Positions 44,095 through 53,787 of a stretch of 64,000 nucleotides of DNA are shown piece after piece. This stretch comes from Clostridium_AD sp050717635 (GTDB lineage Bacteria > Bacillota > Clostridia > Clostridiales > Clostridiaceae): assembly GCF_050717635.1 (NCBI RefSeq), contig NZ_JBOITO010000010.1:124001-188000 (forward strand). The letters are read 5' to 3'. The notes under the pieces are model-generated. The model searched no databases, was not told the DNA's origin, and worked only from the letters and a program-made list of their open reading frames with translations. A program made the position numbers and the translations under genes. The number at the start of each line of letters is the position of its first letter. Within the stretch, counting starts at the first letter, position 1.

Positions 44095-44898
44095 TTAAAA
44101 TGCAGAAATTATGTTTCCTTTATACTTATCCTCAATAAATTTCTTAACTTCTGGACAGGTTAATGCCTTTGAAAATGCCTCAATATAAGGTTTAGTTTTA
44201 TCTTCACTTCTCACTGCAAGTACATTTGCATAGGGTGAATCTTTTGATTCCATTGCTAGTGAATCCTCAGTTGGATTTAAGTCTGCTTCTATTGCAAAAT
44301 TAGAATTTATAACTGCAGCATCCACATCTTTTAAAATCCTTGGTAATTGAGGGGCATCCAGTTCTGTTATTTTAAGCTTCTTTGGATTTTCTGTAATATC
44401 AAGTTTAGAAATAAGCTCTCCACTCTTTAACTTTAAAAGTCCTGCGTTCTCAAGTACTCTAAGTGCTCTTGCTCCATTTGTAGCATCACTTGGAATAGCT
44501 ATCTCTGCTCCGTCTTTTAAGTCATTTAGGCTTTTGTATTTACTAGAATATAAACCCATAGGTTCGATATGAACTTTTACAGTATAGTCTAAATCAAGTC
44601 CTCTTTCTTTACTAAAGGATTCTAAATAGGGTGCATGTTGAAAAAAATTCGCATCTATTTGACCTTCAGCTAATGCAGTATTTGGTGTTACATAATCAGT
44701 AAACTCTGTTATTTCAAGAGTGTATCCGTCTTTTGCGAGTATGAGCTTTACTATTTCTAATATTTCTTTATGGGGCACTGGTGAGGCCCCTACTTTAATT
44801 ATTTTCTTTTCAGTTACAGGCACTTCCTGTTTTGCTCCACAGCCACTTATTGTTAAGATTACAGCAATTGTTAATAATACACTTAATATTTTTTTCAT
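44095..44898 (-). CDS. metQ: Methionine-binding lipoprotein MetQ
   Basis: This 267-residue NlpA/MetQ-type lipoprotein has lipobox TISGC (Cys20). The mature part has KVGASPVPHKEIL and EFTDYVTPNTALAEGQIDANFFQH, typical of methionine-binding proteins. It binds D- or L-methionine for MetNI. It is the last gene of the metNIQ operon, which lies behind two SAM riboswitches. Confidence 0.94.
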   Translation of the reverse strand: MKKILSVLLTIAVILTISGCGAKQEVPVTEKKIIKVGASPVPHKEILEIVKLILAKDGYTLEITEFTDYVTPNTALAEGQIDANFFQHAPYLESFSKERGLDLDYTVKVHIEPMGLYSSKYKSLNDLKDGAEIAIPSDATNGARALRVLENAGLLKLKSGELISKLDITENPKKLKITELDAPQLPRILKDVDAAVINSNFAIEADLNPTEDSLAMESKDSPYANVLAVRSEDKTKPYIEAFSKALTCPEVKKFIEDKYKGNIISAF

Positions 44899-44914
44899 TT
44901 TAATATTCCTCCTC

Positions 44915-45559
44915 TTATTTAATCATTCTTCTGTATAATATATTTCCTAAGGCTTGAATTATTTGAACAACTGCAATTAATATAATCACAGTGTATATCA
45001 TGATATCTGTTTTAAATCTATAGTAGCCGTATTTTACTGCTACATCTCCAAGGCCGCCTCCTCCTATTGTTCCAGCCATGGCTGAGTAACCTATAATATT
45101 TATTATTGTTAGTGTAACTCCAAGAACTATAGATGGCATTGCTTCTTTTACTATAACTTTAAATATAATCTGATAGGTTTTTGCACCAAAAGATTTAGCT
45201 GCTTCAATGATGCCGTAGTCTACCTCTAGAAGCGCAGATTCTATTATTCTTGCTGCAAAAGGTGCTGCCCCAAGGGTTAGTGGAACTATAGCTGCATTAG
45301 TTCCTATGGTTGTCCCAACAATAATCTTAGTTAATGGAAATATAGATATCATTAATATAATAAAGGGAAAGGATCTAAGCACATTTATTACTAAATCCAA
45401 ACTTTTATAAATAAGTTTATTTGGTCTTAGACCTTTAGGACCCGTTATAACTAATTCCACTGCTGATATAAACCCTAAAATTATTGTGAAAATTGTTGAT
45501 AATGACACCATATATATAGTATCTATAAGTGCAGGTAATAAAACTTCTTTAAATAGCAT
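44915..45559 (-). CDS. metI: Methionine ABC transporter permease MetI
   Basis: This 214-residue permease has five hydrophobic segments and the MetI motif NVLRSFPFIILMI, plus the EAA loop DYGIIEAAKSFGAKTYQIIFKVIV. It forms the homodimeric methionine channel. It starts directly after metN and is followed by metQ. Confidence 0.94.
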   Translation of the reverse strand: MLFKEVLLPALIDTIYMVSLSTIFTIILGFISAVELVITGPKGLRPNKLIYKSLDLVINVLRSFPFIILMISIFPLTKIIVGTTIGTNAAIVPLTLGAAPFAARIIESALLEVDYGIIEAAKSFGAKTYQIIFKVIVKEAMPSIVLGVTLTIINIIGYSAMAGTIGGGGLGDVAVKYGYYRFKTDIMIYTVIILIAVVQIIQALGNILYRRMIK

Positions 45560-46516
45560 TTATATCAGCTCCCACTCTATAAATTTTTGGTCTAAATATT
45601 TTAATATCTTATTCTTATTTTCATGGCTTGCATTTATTATAAGACTGCCCATTACGTTATCTCTAAACTTTTCAAGTCTTCCCCATACTATTGAAAAATC
45701 TATGTCAAGCTCTCTGGCTATGGATGTAATCAAACAATTTTGGCTTATCTCCTTTGGGAAAAATATTTTAATATTATGGCCCATACTAGGTAATAACTCT
45801 TCATCGCCCATAAGTGTTTTCATTTCACTTGTTGGCCTGACGAATAATTCATCGGTAGTTCCATGGCTTTTAATTTCCCCACCTTCCAGTAAAATAAATT
45901 TGTTGCAAATCTCTTTTACCACCTCCATTTGATGAGTAACTACGATAATTGTTATATTTAATTTGTTATTTATATCTCTTAAAAGCTGCAGTATTGATTT
46001 TGTAGTTTTTGGATCCAGCGCAGAAGTAGCTTCATCGCAAAGTAATATTTTCGGATTAAGTGAAAGCGCTCTTGCTATTCCAACTCTTTGCTTTTGTCCT
46101 CCGCTAAGTTCGCGCACGTTGCTATTTACCTTGTCCTTAAGTCCTACTAAATCTATCAAACTATTCACTCTTTTTTTAATGGAAAGTTTGTCCATGCCCC
46201 ACACTTCTAAGGGAAAAGATATATTTTCAAAAACATTTTTTCTGTTTATAAGATTGAAACTCTGAAATATGATGCCTACATTTTTTCTAAACTCTCGAAG
46301 TTCCTTGGAATTTAGCTTCTTTACCTCCTTTCCCATTATGTTAATGGTACCTTCGTCATAAGTTTCAAGTCCATTAAAGCATCTAAGGAGTGTTGATTTA
46401 CCAGCTCCACTGTGACCAATTACACCATATATATCACCTTTATTTACTGTAAAAGAAACATTATTTAGTACTTTCGACTTGGAAAAACTTTTACTTACGT
46501 TGCAAACCTTAATCAT
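45560..46516 (-). CDS. metN: Methionine ABC transporter ATPase MetN
   Basis: This 318-residue ABC ATPase has Walker A GHSGAGKST, signature LSGGQKQRVGIA and Walker B ILLCDEATSALDP, followed by a C-terminal NIL-type domain (about residues 245-318) that senses methionine. It is the first gene of metNIQ. The tandem SAM riboswitch leader precedes it, so expression should rise when SAM is low. Confidence 0.95.
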   Translation of the reverse strand: MIKVCNVSKSFSKSKVLNNVSFTVNKGDIYGVIGHSGAGKSTLLRCFNGLETYDEGTINIMGKEVKKLNSKELREFRKNVGIIFQSFNLINRKNVFENISFPLEVWGMDKLSIKKRVNSLIDLVGLKDKVNSNVRELSGGQKQRVGIARALSLNPKILLCDEATSALDPKTTKSILQLLRDINNKLNITIIVVTHQMEVVKEICNKFILLEGGEIKSHGTTDELFVRPTSEMKTLMGDEELLPSMGHNIKIFFPKEISQNCLITSIARELDIDFSIVWGRLEKFRDNVMGSLIINASHENKNKILKYLDQKFIEWELI

Positions 46517-46549
46517 AATATCTCTCCTCCTTTAATCTCTTATTTTTAC

Positions 46550-46706
46550 CCGAAAAAATAGAACCCAAAGAATAAACTTGAGCTCTTACGCTAAACTTAT
46601 TCTTATCTTGCAGCATTGCTGCAGGAATTAACACCGTATATCATAAATATGACACCGGTTGTCGGGTTTCATAGGGCCAGTCCCTCCACCACTCTTGATA
46701 AGATTC
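46550..46706 (-). promoter_or_regulatory. SAM-I (S-box) riboswitch, gene-proximal copy
   Basis: The minus strand reads CTTATCAAGAGTGGTGGAGGGACTGGCCCTATGAAACCC in segments conserved in S-box aptamers, then GGTGT stems, AATTCCTGCAGC and the closing strand AAGATAAG. A terminator hairpin (AGAATAAG with its complement, ending TTTTTT near 46553) follows. Binding of SAM would end transcription before metN. Confidence 0.9.
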
Positions 46707-46744
46707 TATTAAATTATAATTTGAATTCAATAAAAAAACCCCTT

Positions 46745-46911
46745 CCATCAAAATAAAATGATGAAAGAGGTATATATTACAAAGGCACCTCTCTCATCTT
46801 CCATTAAGTTTAAATAAACTTAATGCAGGAGTTAGCACCTTTTCAGATATATAATATCTGGTGGTTGCTGAGGTGTCATCGGGCCATTCCCTCTACCTCT
46901 CTTGATGAGAA
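46745..46911 (-). promoter_or_regulatory. SAM-I (S-box) riboswitch, promoter-proximal copy
   Basis: A second complete S-box aptamer lies upstream: TCTCATCAAGAGAGG, GAGGGAATGGCCCGATGA, CACCTCAGCAACC, a GGTGC stem, AACTCCTGCA and the closing GATGAGAG. It has its own terminator (GATGAGAGAGGT with ACCTCTTTCATC, 46756-46797) followed by a T-rich tract. The two switches act in series on metNIQ. Confidence 0.9.
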
Positions 46912-46973
46912 CTTATTGATTTATTAAATTAGACCTATAGTATCACTATCTTAATTAAATGTAAAGATGTTTT

Positions 46974-49208
46974 CTAATTATCCGCATTTAAAACATAAAT
47001 TTCGGATGAAAAATCTCCACTTTCCAGTTTGTTAAAATCTTCATTATAGCCAGTAAAATCTTCAACAATAATTAAGCCTATATTCATAAGTTCATCTCCA
47101 TAATGTTTAGACTCTACTGAATTTACAGTATACTTCTTATCATTATCAAGTCCAACTAATTTCAATCTTTCATAACCTGAATTTGGTATATTAAGAATTT
47201 TATATCGTCCAACTAATGCTATTTTTTTATCTTCTGAAACTACCATCCATGCAGTAATATTACCATCTTCATCAAAAGGACTAACTAGTCTATAAAAAGT
47301 CCCTTTTTGAATAACTTCCCTATACTTCTTATAAAATTCTACTTGTTTTTTAACCTTAGTTTTTTCATTTTCTGTAAGTTTATTTAAATCTAATTCATAA
47401 CCGAAATTTCCAAAATAAGCTACATTTGCACGAGTATCAATACTTGTAATTCTTTTAACTTGATGATTAGGAACAGCTGATACATGTGCACCCATAGAGC
47501 TTATAGGATAAACCATCGAAGTTCCATATTGTATTTTTAATCTCTCAACAGCATCTGTATCATCACTAGTCCAAGCTTGCGGAGCATAATATAACATTCC
47601 TGGATCAAACCTTCCTCCTCCGCTAGCACAGGATTCAAAGAGGATCTGTGGAAATGTACTAATTAGCCTTTCATAAAGTTCATATACTCCCAGTATATAT
47701 CTATGCATAAATTCTCCTTGCCTCTCTGATGAAAGCTTTGAAGAAAACGCCTCAGTTATATTACGATTCATATCCCATTTTATATAAGAAACAGAAGCAC
47801 GACTTAGTATTTCGCTCATTTCATTGTAAATATAATCAACTACCTCAGTTCTAGAAAAATCTAGTACAAACTGATTTCTACCATGTGACACTCTTCTACT
47901 CGGAGTACTTATTATCCAATCTGGATGCATCTTATAAAGTTCACTAACTTTGCTCACCATTTCAGGCTCAAACCAAAGACCGAATTTCAGTCCTATGTTT
48001 TCTACCTTTGAAGCTAAATCTGCAATACCATTTGGAAGCTTATTTTTGTCCTCAAACCAATCTCCAAGTGAAGTAGTATCATCATTTCTATTGCCAAACC
48101 AGCCATCATCTAATACAAATAATTCCATTCCTAATTCTTTTCCAGTCCTTGCAATATCCAAAATCTTATTTTCATCAAAATTAAAGTAAGTTGCTTCCCA
48201 ATTATTTATTAAAACTGGTCTTGCTTTATCTCTCCACTGTCCTCTTGCTAGTCGTGTTCTATAAAGATTATGATAAGACTTACTCATATGGTTTAGTCCT
48301 TTATTAGAGTATACTAGTACAGCTTCAGGCGTTTGAAATTCTTCAGCACTTTCTAATTTCCACTGAAAGCCAAAGGGATTAATTCCAATTGTAACTCTAG
48401 AAACTGAATATGCATCTACTTCTATCTGTGCCTGAAAATTCCCACTATAAACTAAGCTAAATCCATAGACTTCCCCTTGAAACTCATCTGCATTTGGAGC
48501 TTTTAAAGCAACAAACGGATTATGATTGGCACTGCTTGCACCTCTTGCGCTATAAATAGATTGGATACCCGGCTTAAGTCTTCTTTCTTTTATATGTCTT
48601 TCACGACTCCACCCTCCAGAAAGTTGAACCATTTCATATTCATCACTTGGTAAATCTATACTTGAACTCATACAGCTTGTAATATAAACTTCATCAGTTC
48701 CATAATTATTATATTTCGCACTTCTTGTTATTACTGGTTTATTTTCATAAATAGTATAACTTAAAGTTATCTCTACATTTATTAAATCATCAAAAAGTAT
48801 TACTTCTAGAGTAGTTGCCTCCTCTTCACCCTCAACATAAGTAACTGGAAGTCCTGTAAGCTTCTTTTTACCCTTAAAAATAACATTTGATTTATATTTA
48901 AAATCTGTTATTCTACTGCCATTTTTCTGAAGAATTTCAAAGGCAGGTTGTCTAAAATCAGTGGTTCCATAAGATGGATACTCCTGTTTAACGTGTTCAA
49001 GAGAAAAATTCAAATCTCCTTCAAAAACGCAAGCTGTTAAAGCTCTAGCTTCTACCTTAAAAAGATGTTCAAAAGAATCTCTATGCTTAACAGCTTTCCC
49101 GAAATATAAATGACCCAATTGAGAGTTTGGCATTATGTTAATGATATAGCTTATTTCGCTATTGTATAGGTGAAATTCATTTGGGTTTTTATTAAATATT
49201 ACTGGCAT
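46974..49208 (-). CDS. GH36 alpha-galactosidase
   Basis: This 744-residue cytoplasmic alpha-galactosidase of glycoside hydrolase family 36 has an N-terminal beta-sandwich, a TIM-barrel centre (about residues 320-640) and a C-terminal beta domain. The nucleophile aspartate is in YIKWDMNRNITE and the acid/base aspartate in AWTSDDTDAVERL. LFVLDDGWFGNRNDD and ESCASGGGRFDPGML are also typical. It hydrolyses raffinose-type sugars or melibiose. It is monocistronic and probably under catabolite control. Confidence 0.93.
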   Translation of the reverse strand: MPVIFNKNPNEFHLYNSEISYIINIMPNSQLGHLYFGKAVKHRDSFEHLFKVEARALTACVFEGDLNFSLEHVKQEYPSYGTTDFRQPAFEILQKNGSRITDFKYKSNVIFKGKKKLTGLPVTYVEGEEEATTLEVILFDDLINVEITLSYTIYENKPVITRSAKYNNYGTDEVYITSCMSSSIDLPSDEYEMVQLSGGWSRERHIKERRLKPGIQSIYSARGASSANHNPFVALKAPNADEFQGEVYGFSLVYSGNFQAQIEVDAYSVSRVTIGINPFGFQWKLESAEEFQTPEAVLVYSNKGLNHMSKSYHNLYRTRLARGQWRDKARPVLINNWEATYFNFDENKILDIARTGKELGMELFVLDDGWFGNRNDDTTSLGDWFEDKNKLPNGIADLASKVENIGLKFGLWFEPEMVSKVSELYKMHPDWIISTPSRRVSHGRNQFVLDFSRTEVVDYIYNEMSEILSRASVSYIKWDMNRNITEAFSSKLSSERQGEFMHRYILGVYELYERLISTFPQILFESCASGGGRFDPGMLYYAPQAWTSDDTDAVERLKIQYGTSMVYPISSMGAHVSAVPNHQVKRITSIDTRANVAYFGNFGYELDLNKLTENEKTKVKKQVEFYKKYREVIQKGTFYRLVSPFDEDGNITAWMVVSEDKKIALVGRYKILNIPNSGYERLKLVGLDNDKKYTVNSVESKHYGDELMNIGLIIVEDFTGYNEDFNKLESGDFSSEIYVLNADN

Positions 49209-49251
49209 TAAAAATCCCTTCTTTCTAGTAAAATAAAAATTTTACATGCTA

Positions 49252-49267
49252 CGGAAACGGTTGCTTT
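49252..49267. promoter_or_regulatory. Possible catabolite response element
   Basis: CGGAAACGGTTGCTTT resembles the CcpA site consensus TGNAANCGNTNNCA with a mismatch at each end. It lies about 45 bp upstream of the alpha-galactosidase start, a usual place for repression by preferred sugars. Confidence 0.35.
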
Positions 49268-49357
49268 TGATAAGTACAATGTACTATATATTTAGTAAAT
49301 AATCAATACATTATAGTAACGTTTTACTAAAATATTCATCTCAGTTTACTTTCGTAA

Positions 49358-49384
49358 CTTGCCACTTGCCACGTGGGTGGCACC
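49358..49384. repeat. Dispersed palindromic repeat, copy 4
   Basis: A 27-bp copy lies in the divergent intergenic region, 47 bp before the start of the desulfhydrase-like gene. It is the only copy not just after a stop codon. A long frame that reads through it is not taken as coding. Confidence 0.85.
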
Positions 49385-49431
49385 TGGTATATTATAGATA
49401 TAAATATACAGTGAAAGCGGGGATTAAAAAT

Positions 49432-50430
49432 ATGATTAAAATACCAGATAAAATTAGTTTAGCAAATCTTCCAACTAAAATCGAAAAACTTGATAGATTT
49501 TCAAAACTCATAGGCGGACCTGATATTTATATAAAAAGAGATGATTACACTGGTACTGAGATGTCAGGAAATAAAATAAGAAAGCTTGAATTTGCAATTA
49601 AGGAAGCCCTTGATATGGGCTGTAACTATTTAATAACTTGTGGAGGTATTCAATCTAATCACGCGAGAGCCACAGTAGCTGCAGCAGTTAAAATAGGAAT
49701 GAAAGCAGGCCTTATTTTAAGAGGTAGTGAAGATACTGAAGTAGATGGTAATTTATTTATAAACAAACTTTTAGGTGCTGATATAAGATTTGTTACACCT
49801 CTTGATTATAAAAATAAAAGAATGGAAATAATGGAAGAGTTAAAAAGTGAAATGGAACTTAAGGGATTTAAACCATACATTATACCTGAGGGAGCTTCTA
49901 ATGGAATTGGCAGCTTTGGATATTTTAACGCAATGGAAGAGATAATGGATCAGGAAAAAGAGATGGGTATTCAGTTTGATGGAATTTTTATAGCGGTGGG
50001 CTCAGGTGGAACCCATGCTGGATTACTACTTGGAAGTAAAATTTTGAAAAGCAGTTCACAAATCTTTGGAGTTAATGTCTGTGATGATGAGGAGTATTTC
50101 AAAAACCAAATTCATGAAATACTTATAGAAAGTTGTAGTTATTTGGATATTGATATTCCTTTTGAAAAGGATGAAATAAATATAATAGATGGATATGTTG
50201 GCAGGGGTTATGCCCTAAGTACACCGGTTGAACTTAATTTTATAAGTGAATTTGCAAAACTCGAGGGAATTATACTTGACCCTGTGTATACCGGTAAGGG
50301 AATGTATGGACTCTCGCAGGAACTGGGGAAAAATAAATTCAAGGACCTTAAAAATATATTATTTATTCATACCGGAGGACTCTTCGGATTGTTCCCTCAA
50401 AAGGATTTATTTGATTTTAGTAATAACTAA
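49432..50430 (+). CDS. D-cysteine desulfhydrase/ACC deaminase-like PLP enzyme
   Basis: This PLP fold-type II enzyme of about 332 residues has the PLP lysine in SGNKIRKLEFA, the catalytic region TCGGIQSNHARATVAAA and the phosphate-binding AVGSGGTHAGLLLGS. The family includes D-cysteine desulfhydrase and 1-aminocyclopropane-1-carboxylate deaminase. With no further context the former is more common in clostridia. The ATG at 49432 is chosen because a longer frame would be translated through the palindromic repeat. Confidence 0.82.
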   Translation: MIKIPDKISLANLPTKIEKLDRFSKLIGGPDIYIKRDDYTGTEMSGNKIRKLEFAIKEALDMGCNYLITCGGIQSNHARATVAAAVKIGMKAGLILRGSEDTEVDGNLFINKLLGADIRFVTPLDYKNKRMEIMEELKSEMELKGFKPYIIPEGASNGIGSFGYFNAMEEIMDQEKEMGIQFDGIFIAVGSGGTHAGLLLGSKILKSSSQIFGVNVCDDEEYFKNQIHEILIESCSYLDIDIPFEKDEINIIDGYVGRGYALSTPVELNFISEFAKLEGIILDPVYTGKGMYGLSQELGKNKFKDLKNILFIHTGGLFGLFPQKDLFDFSNN

Positions 50431-50465
50431 CCACAAACTTTTAGAAAATAATTAGATTTAACGCT

Positions 50466-50502
50466 AAATAAAAAATCCGAGGATATCCTCGAATTTTTTA
50501 TT
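50466..50502. terminator. Bidirectional intrinsic terminator
   Basis: The arms AAAAATCCGAGGAT and ATCCTCGAATTTTTT are nearly perfect complements with T- and A-runs on both sides. It lies between the convergent desulfhydrase-like gene and rubredoxin gene. Confidence 0.82.
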
Positions 50503-50664
50503 TTATTCAACTATTTCAAATTCCGTTTTAGGTACTCCACATAATGGGCAAACCCACTCTTCAGGGATATCTTTGAACTTAGTCCCTGCTACTATTCCCG
50601 CATCTGGATCTCCTTCTGCCGGATCGTAAATGTATCCACATACTATACAAACATACTTATCCAT
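50503..50664 (-). CDS. Rubredoxin
   Basis: This 53-residue iron-sulfur electron carrier has cysteine pairs YVCIVCGYIYDPAEGD and WVCPLCGVPKTEF that bind one iron. It is a partner of rubrerythrin in peroxide defence. The ATG at 50664 follows AAAGGAG by nine bases. An upstream ATG overlaps that site. Confidence 0.95.
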   Translation of the reverse strand: MDKYVCIVCGYIYDPAEGDPDAGIVAGTKFKDIPEEWVCPLCGVPKTEFEIVE

Positions 50665-50739
50665 ATAAAACATCTCCTTTAATCTATATAAGTTTATTAT
50701 ATACATAATATTTCGTGATATACCTTTTTAATTTTTCAA

Positions 50740-50766
50740 CTTGCCACTTGCCACGTGGGCGGCACC
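50740..50766 (-). repeat. Dispersed palindromic repeat, copy 5
   Basis: A 27-bp copy with one change (GGGCGGCACC) ends 9 bp after the stop codon of the membrane-protein gene at 50776. Confidence 0.85.
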
Positions 50767-50775
50767 TTATTTATC

Positions 50776-51051
50776 TTATTTATTAAAAATAGTTTCGATT
50801 AAAGCGCTAAAAAAACCTACTATTGTACCAAATATAAAATAGCTCAAATTGAAAAAATCTCTAATAATAACGCATAAAAAAATAGCAATTAAAAATGTAG
50901 AAACTCTTAAAACCGATTTATGCTTTGATTTCCTTACAAATTTCTGTAATGGCAAAATTAATTTTAAATTATTCTGGTCTAATTTATTGAACATTATGCT
51001 GAATATAATAGTGGATAAAATGACACCACCAAATAGATATACAAACTCCAT
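50776..51051 (-). CDS. Small membrane protein, 91 residues
   Basis: I do not recognise the family. Three hydrophobic segments are visible (about residues 1-20, 48-64 and 70-88) with a basic stretch KFVRKSKHKS between the first and second, so the loop is probably cytoplasmic. Copy 5 of the repeat follows the stop codon. Confidence 0.6.
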   Translation of the reverse strand: MEFVYLFGGVILSTIIFSIMFNKLDQNNLKLILPLQKFVRKSKHKSVLRVSTFLIAIFLCVIIRDFFNLSYFIFGTIVGFFSALIETIFNK

Positions 51052-51209
51052 ATTGTTTCAACCCCTTCTTATGTTTTTCTTAATAATCTATAATAATTAG
51101 ATGAAAGTTACATATATTGTAGCACACTAACTATAATAATAAAATATCCTTTAATTACATTATTAAGTGTATAATTATGGCTATATTAAATAGTTTATCG
51201 AGGTGACTT

Positions 51210-52583
51210 ATGGACAAAAAATGTATATCAAAGACGCATTCATATTTTATTATTGCAGCATGTATTATTCTTATTTCTACTTGTATTATAACCAACACAT
51301 CACTTGCATTTGGATTTTTAGGTGGTATTGTAATTACTTCCTTAATGCTTGTAAAATACAAATACACCATAAAAGATATAATAGTGCTAATTCTTTCAGG
51401 GCTAAAAGAAGCATGGACATTGTATGTGTTAATTTTACTTATTGGTGCCGCAGCTTCGGTATGGCTAGCTTCCGGTGTAGTTCCCTCTTTAATGTATTAT
51501 GGATTTGAATATATGAAGGGTATGAATTTTCTCTTGGCTACTTTTTTGATAGTTTCATTAGTATCCATATTTATGGGTACAGCAATTGGAACGGTTAGTA
51601 CTATAGGTCTTGCCTTACTCGGTGTTGGAAAAGGCTTTGGAGTTCCAGCTCCTCTACTTCTTGGCGTAATAGTATCCGGCGCTTTTATTGCAGACAAGAT
51701 GTCTCCAATCTCAGGTCTATTAAATCTGACCCTTACAGCAACAAAAAAAAGTTATAAGGAAGTCCTTACTGCAATGCTTCCAACCTTCATACCACTATTT
51801 TTAATTACCGCTACAGTATATTATTTAATGGGTATGAATTTTACTATAAGCACCGACTCTTACAATCTTGTGCATTATCAAAATGCTATTTTAGAGGGCT
51901 TTAAAATTTCTCCATACATTGCTTTTCTACCTGCTATAGTCCTTATAATGCCCCTTTTCGGTTTTAAAACGATCCCTACAATATTAATGGGTGTTTTTGC
52001 AGGTTGCCTAGTTAGCATTTTCTTTCAGCATGTGTCGTGCGCAAGCCTCATAAACTCACTTTTCTTTGGATACAAGGGTTCCACTGCCTCCGCTGACCTT
52101 AATAAAATACTAGTAAGTGGCGGTATTAAATCTATGATAGAGGTTGTTCTTATAGTTATGGGTGCAGTTAGTTTAACAAGTCTTTTCGAAAAAACTGGAA
52201 TGATAGTGCCTTTAATTAAAAAGCTAACCAATGGAGCGAGAACTAAAGGTCAGCTTATTATTAAAACAGCCCTAATTAGTAGTGTGCTTACGATAATTAC
52301 CTGTGATCAAACAGTTGGAATATTACTTCCTGGAAGACTTCTTCGAGATAAATACAATGAACTTGGTGTTGATACAAGTTTACTTGCAAGGACTATTTCC
52401 GATACTGGCACCATAATTGCTCCTTTAATGATTTGGAATATTAATGCTCTTATACTCAAATCTCTTACGGGAATTTCTGCAACATCCTATGCTCCCTACG
52501 CAGTTTTATGTTATTTGTCACCTATCATTACAATAATTGTTTCTTATAGTTTTAAATCAAAAAATAAATCGATGGCGATTTAA
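51210..52583 (+). CDS. nhaC: NhaC-family Na+/H+ antiporter
   Basis: This 457-residue antiporter of the NhaC family has about eleven hydrophobic segments. Typical motifs are FMGTAIGTVSTIGLALLGVG, GAFIADKMSPISGLLNLT and TCDQTVGILLPGRLLRD. It expels sodium in exchange for protons. It is transcribed alone on the plus strand and is convergent with the acetyltransferase gene. GAGGTGAC precedes the start. Confidence 0.9.
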   Translation: MDKKCISKTHSYFIIAACIILISTCIITNTSLAFGFLGGIVITSLMLVKYKYTIKDIIVLILSGLKEAWTLYVLILLIGAAASVWLASGVVPSLMYYGFEYMKGMNFLLATFLIVSLVSIFMGTAIGTVSTIGLALLGVGKGFGVPAPLLLGVIVSGAFIADKMSPISGLLNLTLTATKKSYKEVLTAMLPTFIPLFLITATVYYLMGMNFTISTDSYNLVHYQNAILEGFKISPYIAFLPAIVLIMPLFGFKTIPTILMGVFAGCLVSIFFQHVSCASLINSLFFGYKGSTASADLNKILVSGGIKSMIEVVLIVMGAVSLTSLFEKTGMIVPLIKKLTNGARTKGQLIIKTALISSVLTIITCDQTVGILLPGRLLRDKYNELGVDTSLLARTISDTGTIIAPLMIWNINALILKSLTGISATSYAPYAVLCYLSPIITIIVSYSFKSKNKSMAI

Positions 52584-52596
52584 AAGTTAAAGATCA

Positions 52597-53205
52597 TTAA
52601 TCATTAAAATCCTCAATTTTTAAGTTTTTAAAGTAGTAACACTTATCCTCATCTGTAATTTGTTTTATTACCTTACAGGGATTACCTACAGCTATGCAAT
52701 TAGATGGAATATCTTTTGTTACAACGCTCCCGGATCCGATTACTACATTATTACCTATAGTAATTCCTGGATTAACTATAACACCACCTCCTACCCAAAC
52801 ATTGTTTCCTATACTAATTGGGAAAGCATATTCAATAAATTCATTTCTAGGTTCAAAATGAATTGGATGACCGGCTGTAAAAAGGCTTACATTTGGTGCA
52901 AACATAACATTATCACCAATCGTAACCGCTGCACAGTCTAAAATAGTACAATTGTAATTCACGTAAAAATTTTCTCCTACAGAAATATTATACCCATAAT
53001 CACATCTAAATGGCGGCTCTATATTAAAATCGTTGCCTACCCTACCGAATATTTTTTTTATAATTTCATTATGCTTATTAATTTCCTTTGGGCTTAAGTT
53101 GTTATATTCAAATATCATTTCTTTTGCATATTGACGCTCAGATGTTAATTCTTCACCAAATGCCTCATAAGGTTTCCCATTTAACATTTTTTCTTTTTCT
53201 GTCAT
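52597..53205 (-). CDS. maa: Maltose/galactoside O-acetyltransferase-like protein
   Basis: This 202-residue left-handed beta-helix acetyltransferase of the Maa/LacA group has the N-terminal TEKEKMLNGKPYEAFGEEL, the catalytic histidine region LFTAGHPIHFEPR and many hexapeptide repeats ending VIGSGSVVTKDIPSNCIAVG. It acetylates sugars with acetyl-CoA, probably for detoxification. It is monocistronic. Confidence 0.9.
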   Translation of the reverse strand: MTEKEKMLNGKPYEAFGEELTSERQYAKEMIFEYNNLSPKEINKHNEIIKKIFGRVGNDFNIEPPFRCDYGYNISVGENFYVNYNCTILDCAAVTIGDNVMFAPNVSLFTAGHPIHFEPRNEFIEYAFPISIGNNVWVGGGVIVNPGITIGNNVVIGSGSVVTKDIPSNCIAVGNPCKVIKQITDEDKCYYFKNLKIEDFND

Positions 53206-53319
53206 AAATTAATCGCTTCCTCTCTTTATTTTACTGTTTTTTTTATATATACTAATTATAACATTACTTTCAGCATAGCCATCATTAATTAGTGGCATAT
53301 TATTTATGAGGTGATTTAT

Positions 53320-53751
53320 GTGGCTAAAAAAGTTTCTTTATTAATGCTCTTATTTATTATACTTATATCCTCAACAGTGATTCATGCTAAAGAGCTTCAA
53401 TATGCGGAAATCTTCGACCCAAGGCAAAATAAGGTGGTTAAAGAAGTTCAAATGAATTCAGAAATTCAAAATATTATTGTTTGCTCTTTAAAAGATGTTA
53501 ATCACTTATATGGTAAAATCAACCCAGTTACAGATGATGGATATGCAATTAGAATTCCACTTGACCCTGATGTTAAGGTCAATGGTAAATGGTTAAACAT
53601 AGAGGTAAGTGAGGTTTATATAGTAATCCCTAAAAATGATCCACCATTTTTTCTGATTTTTGAGGACATTAATAAACTATCTTGTTTTCCATTTAGTGGT
53701 GATATAGATGCCTTATCGAAAGCCTTAAACTTTAACTTAAAAGTTAAGTGA
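53320..53751 (+). CDS. Uncharacterised secreted protein
   Basis: The protein of about 143 residues has an N-terminal signal peptide (hydrophobic stretch about residues 5-22, then HAKELQ). The mature part is polar and contains a conserved-looking PVTDDGYAIRIPLDPDVKVN. I do not recognise a family. A GTG at 53320 behind GAGGTGATTT is taken as the start. It is convergent with the lipoprotein gene at 53788. Confidence 0.6.
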   Translation: MAKKVSLLMLLFIILISSTVIHAKELQYAEIFDPRQNKVVKEVQMNSEIQNIIVCSLKDVNHLYGKINPVTDDGYAIRIPLDPDVKVNGKWLNIEVSEVYIVIPKNDPPFFLIFEDINKLSCFPFSGDIDALSKALNFNLKVK

Positions 53752-53787
53752 GATGATTTACACTTTTCAACATCAGAACGCAAAACT

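Noticed and set aside
49366..49431. N-terminal extension of the desulfhydrase-like gene
   Set aside because: It would be translated through the palindromic repeat. The family start fits at 49432.
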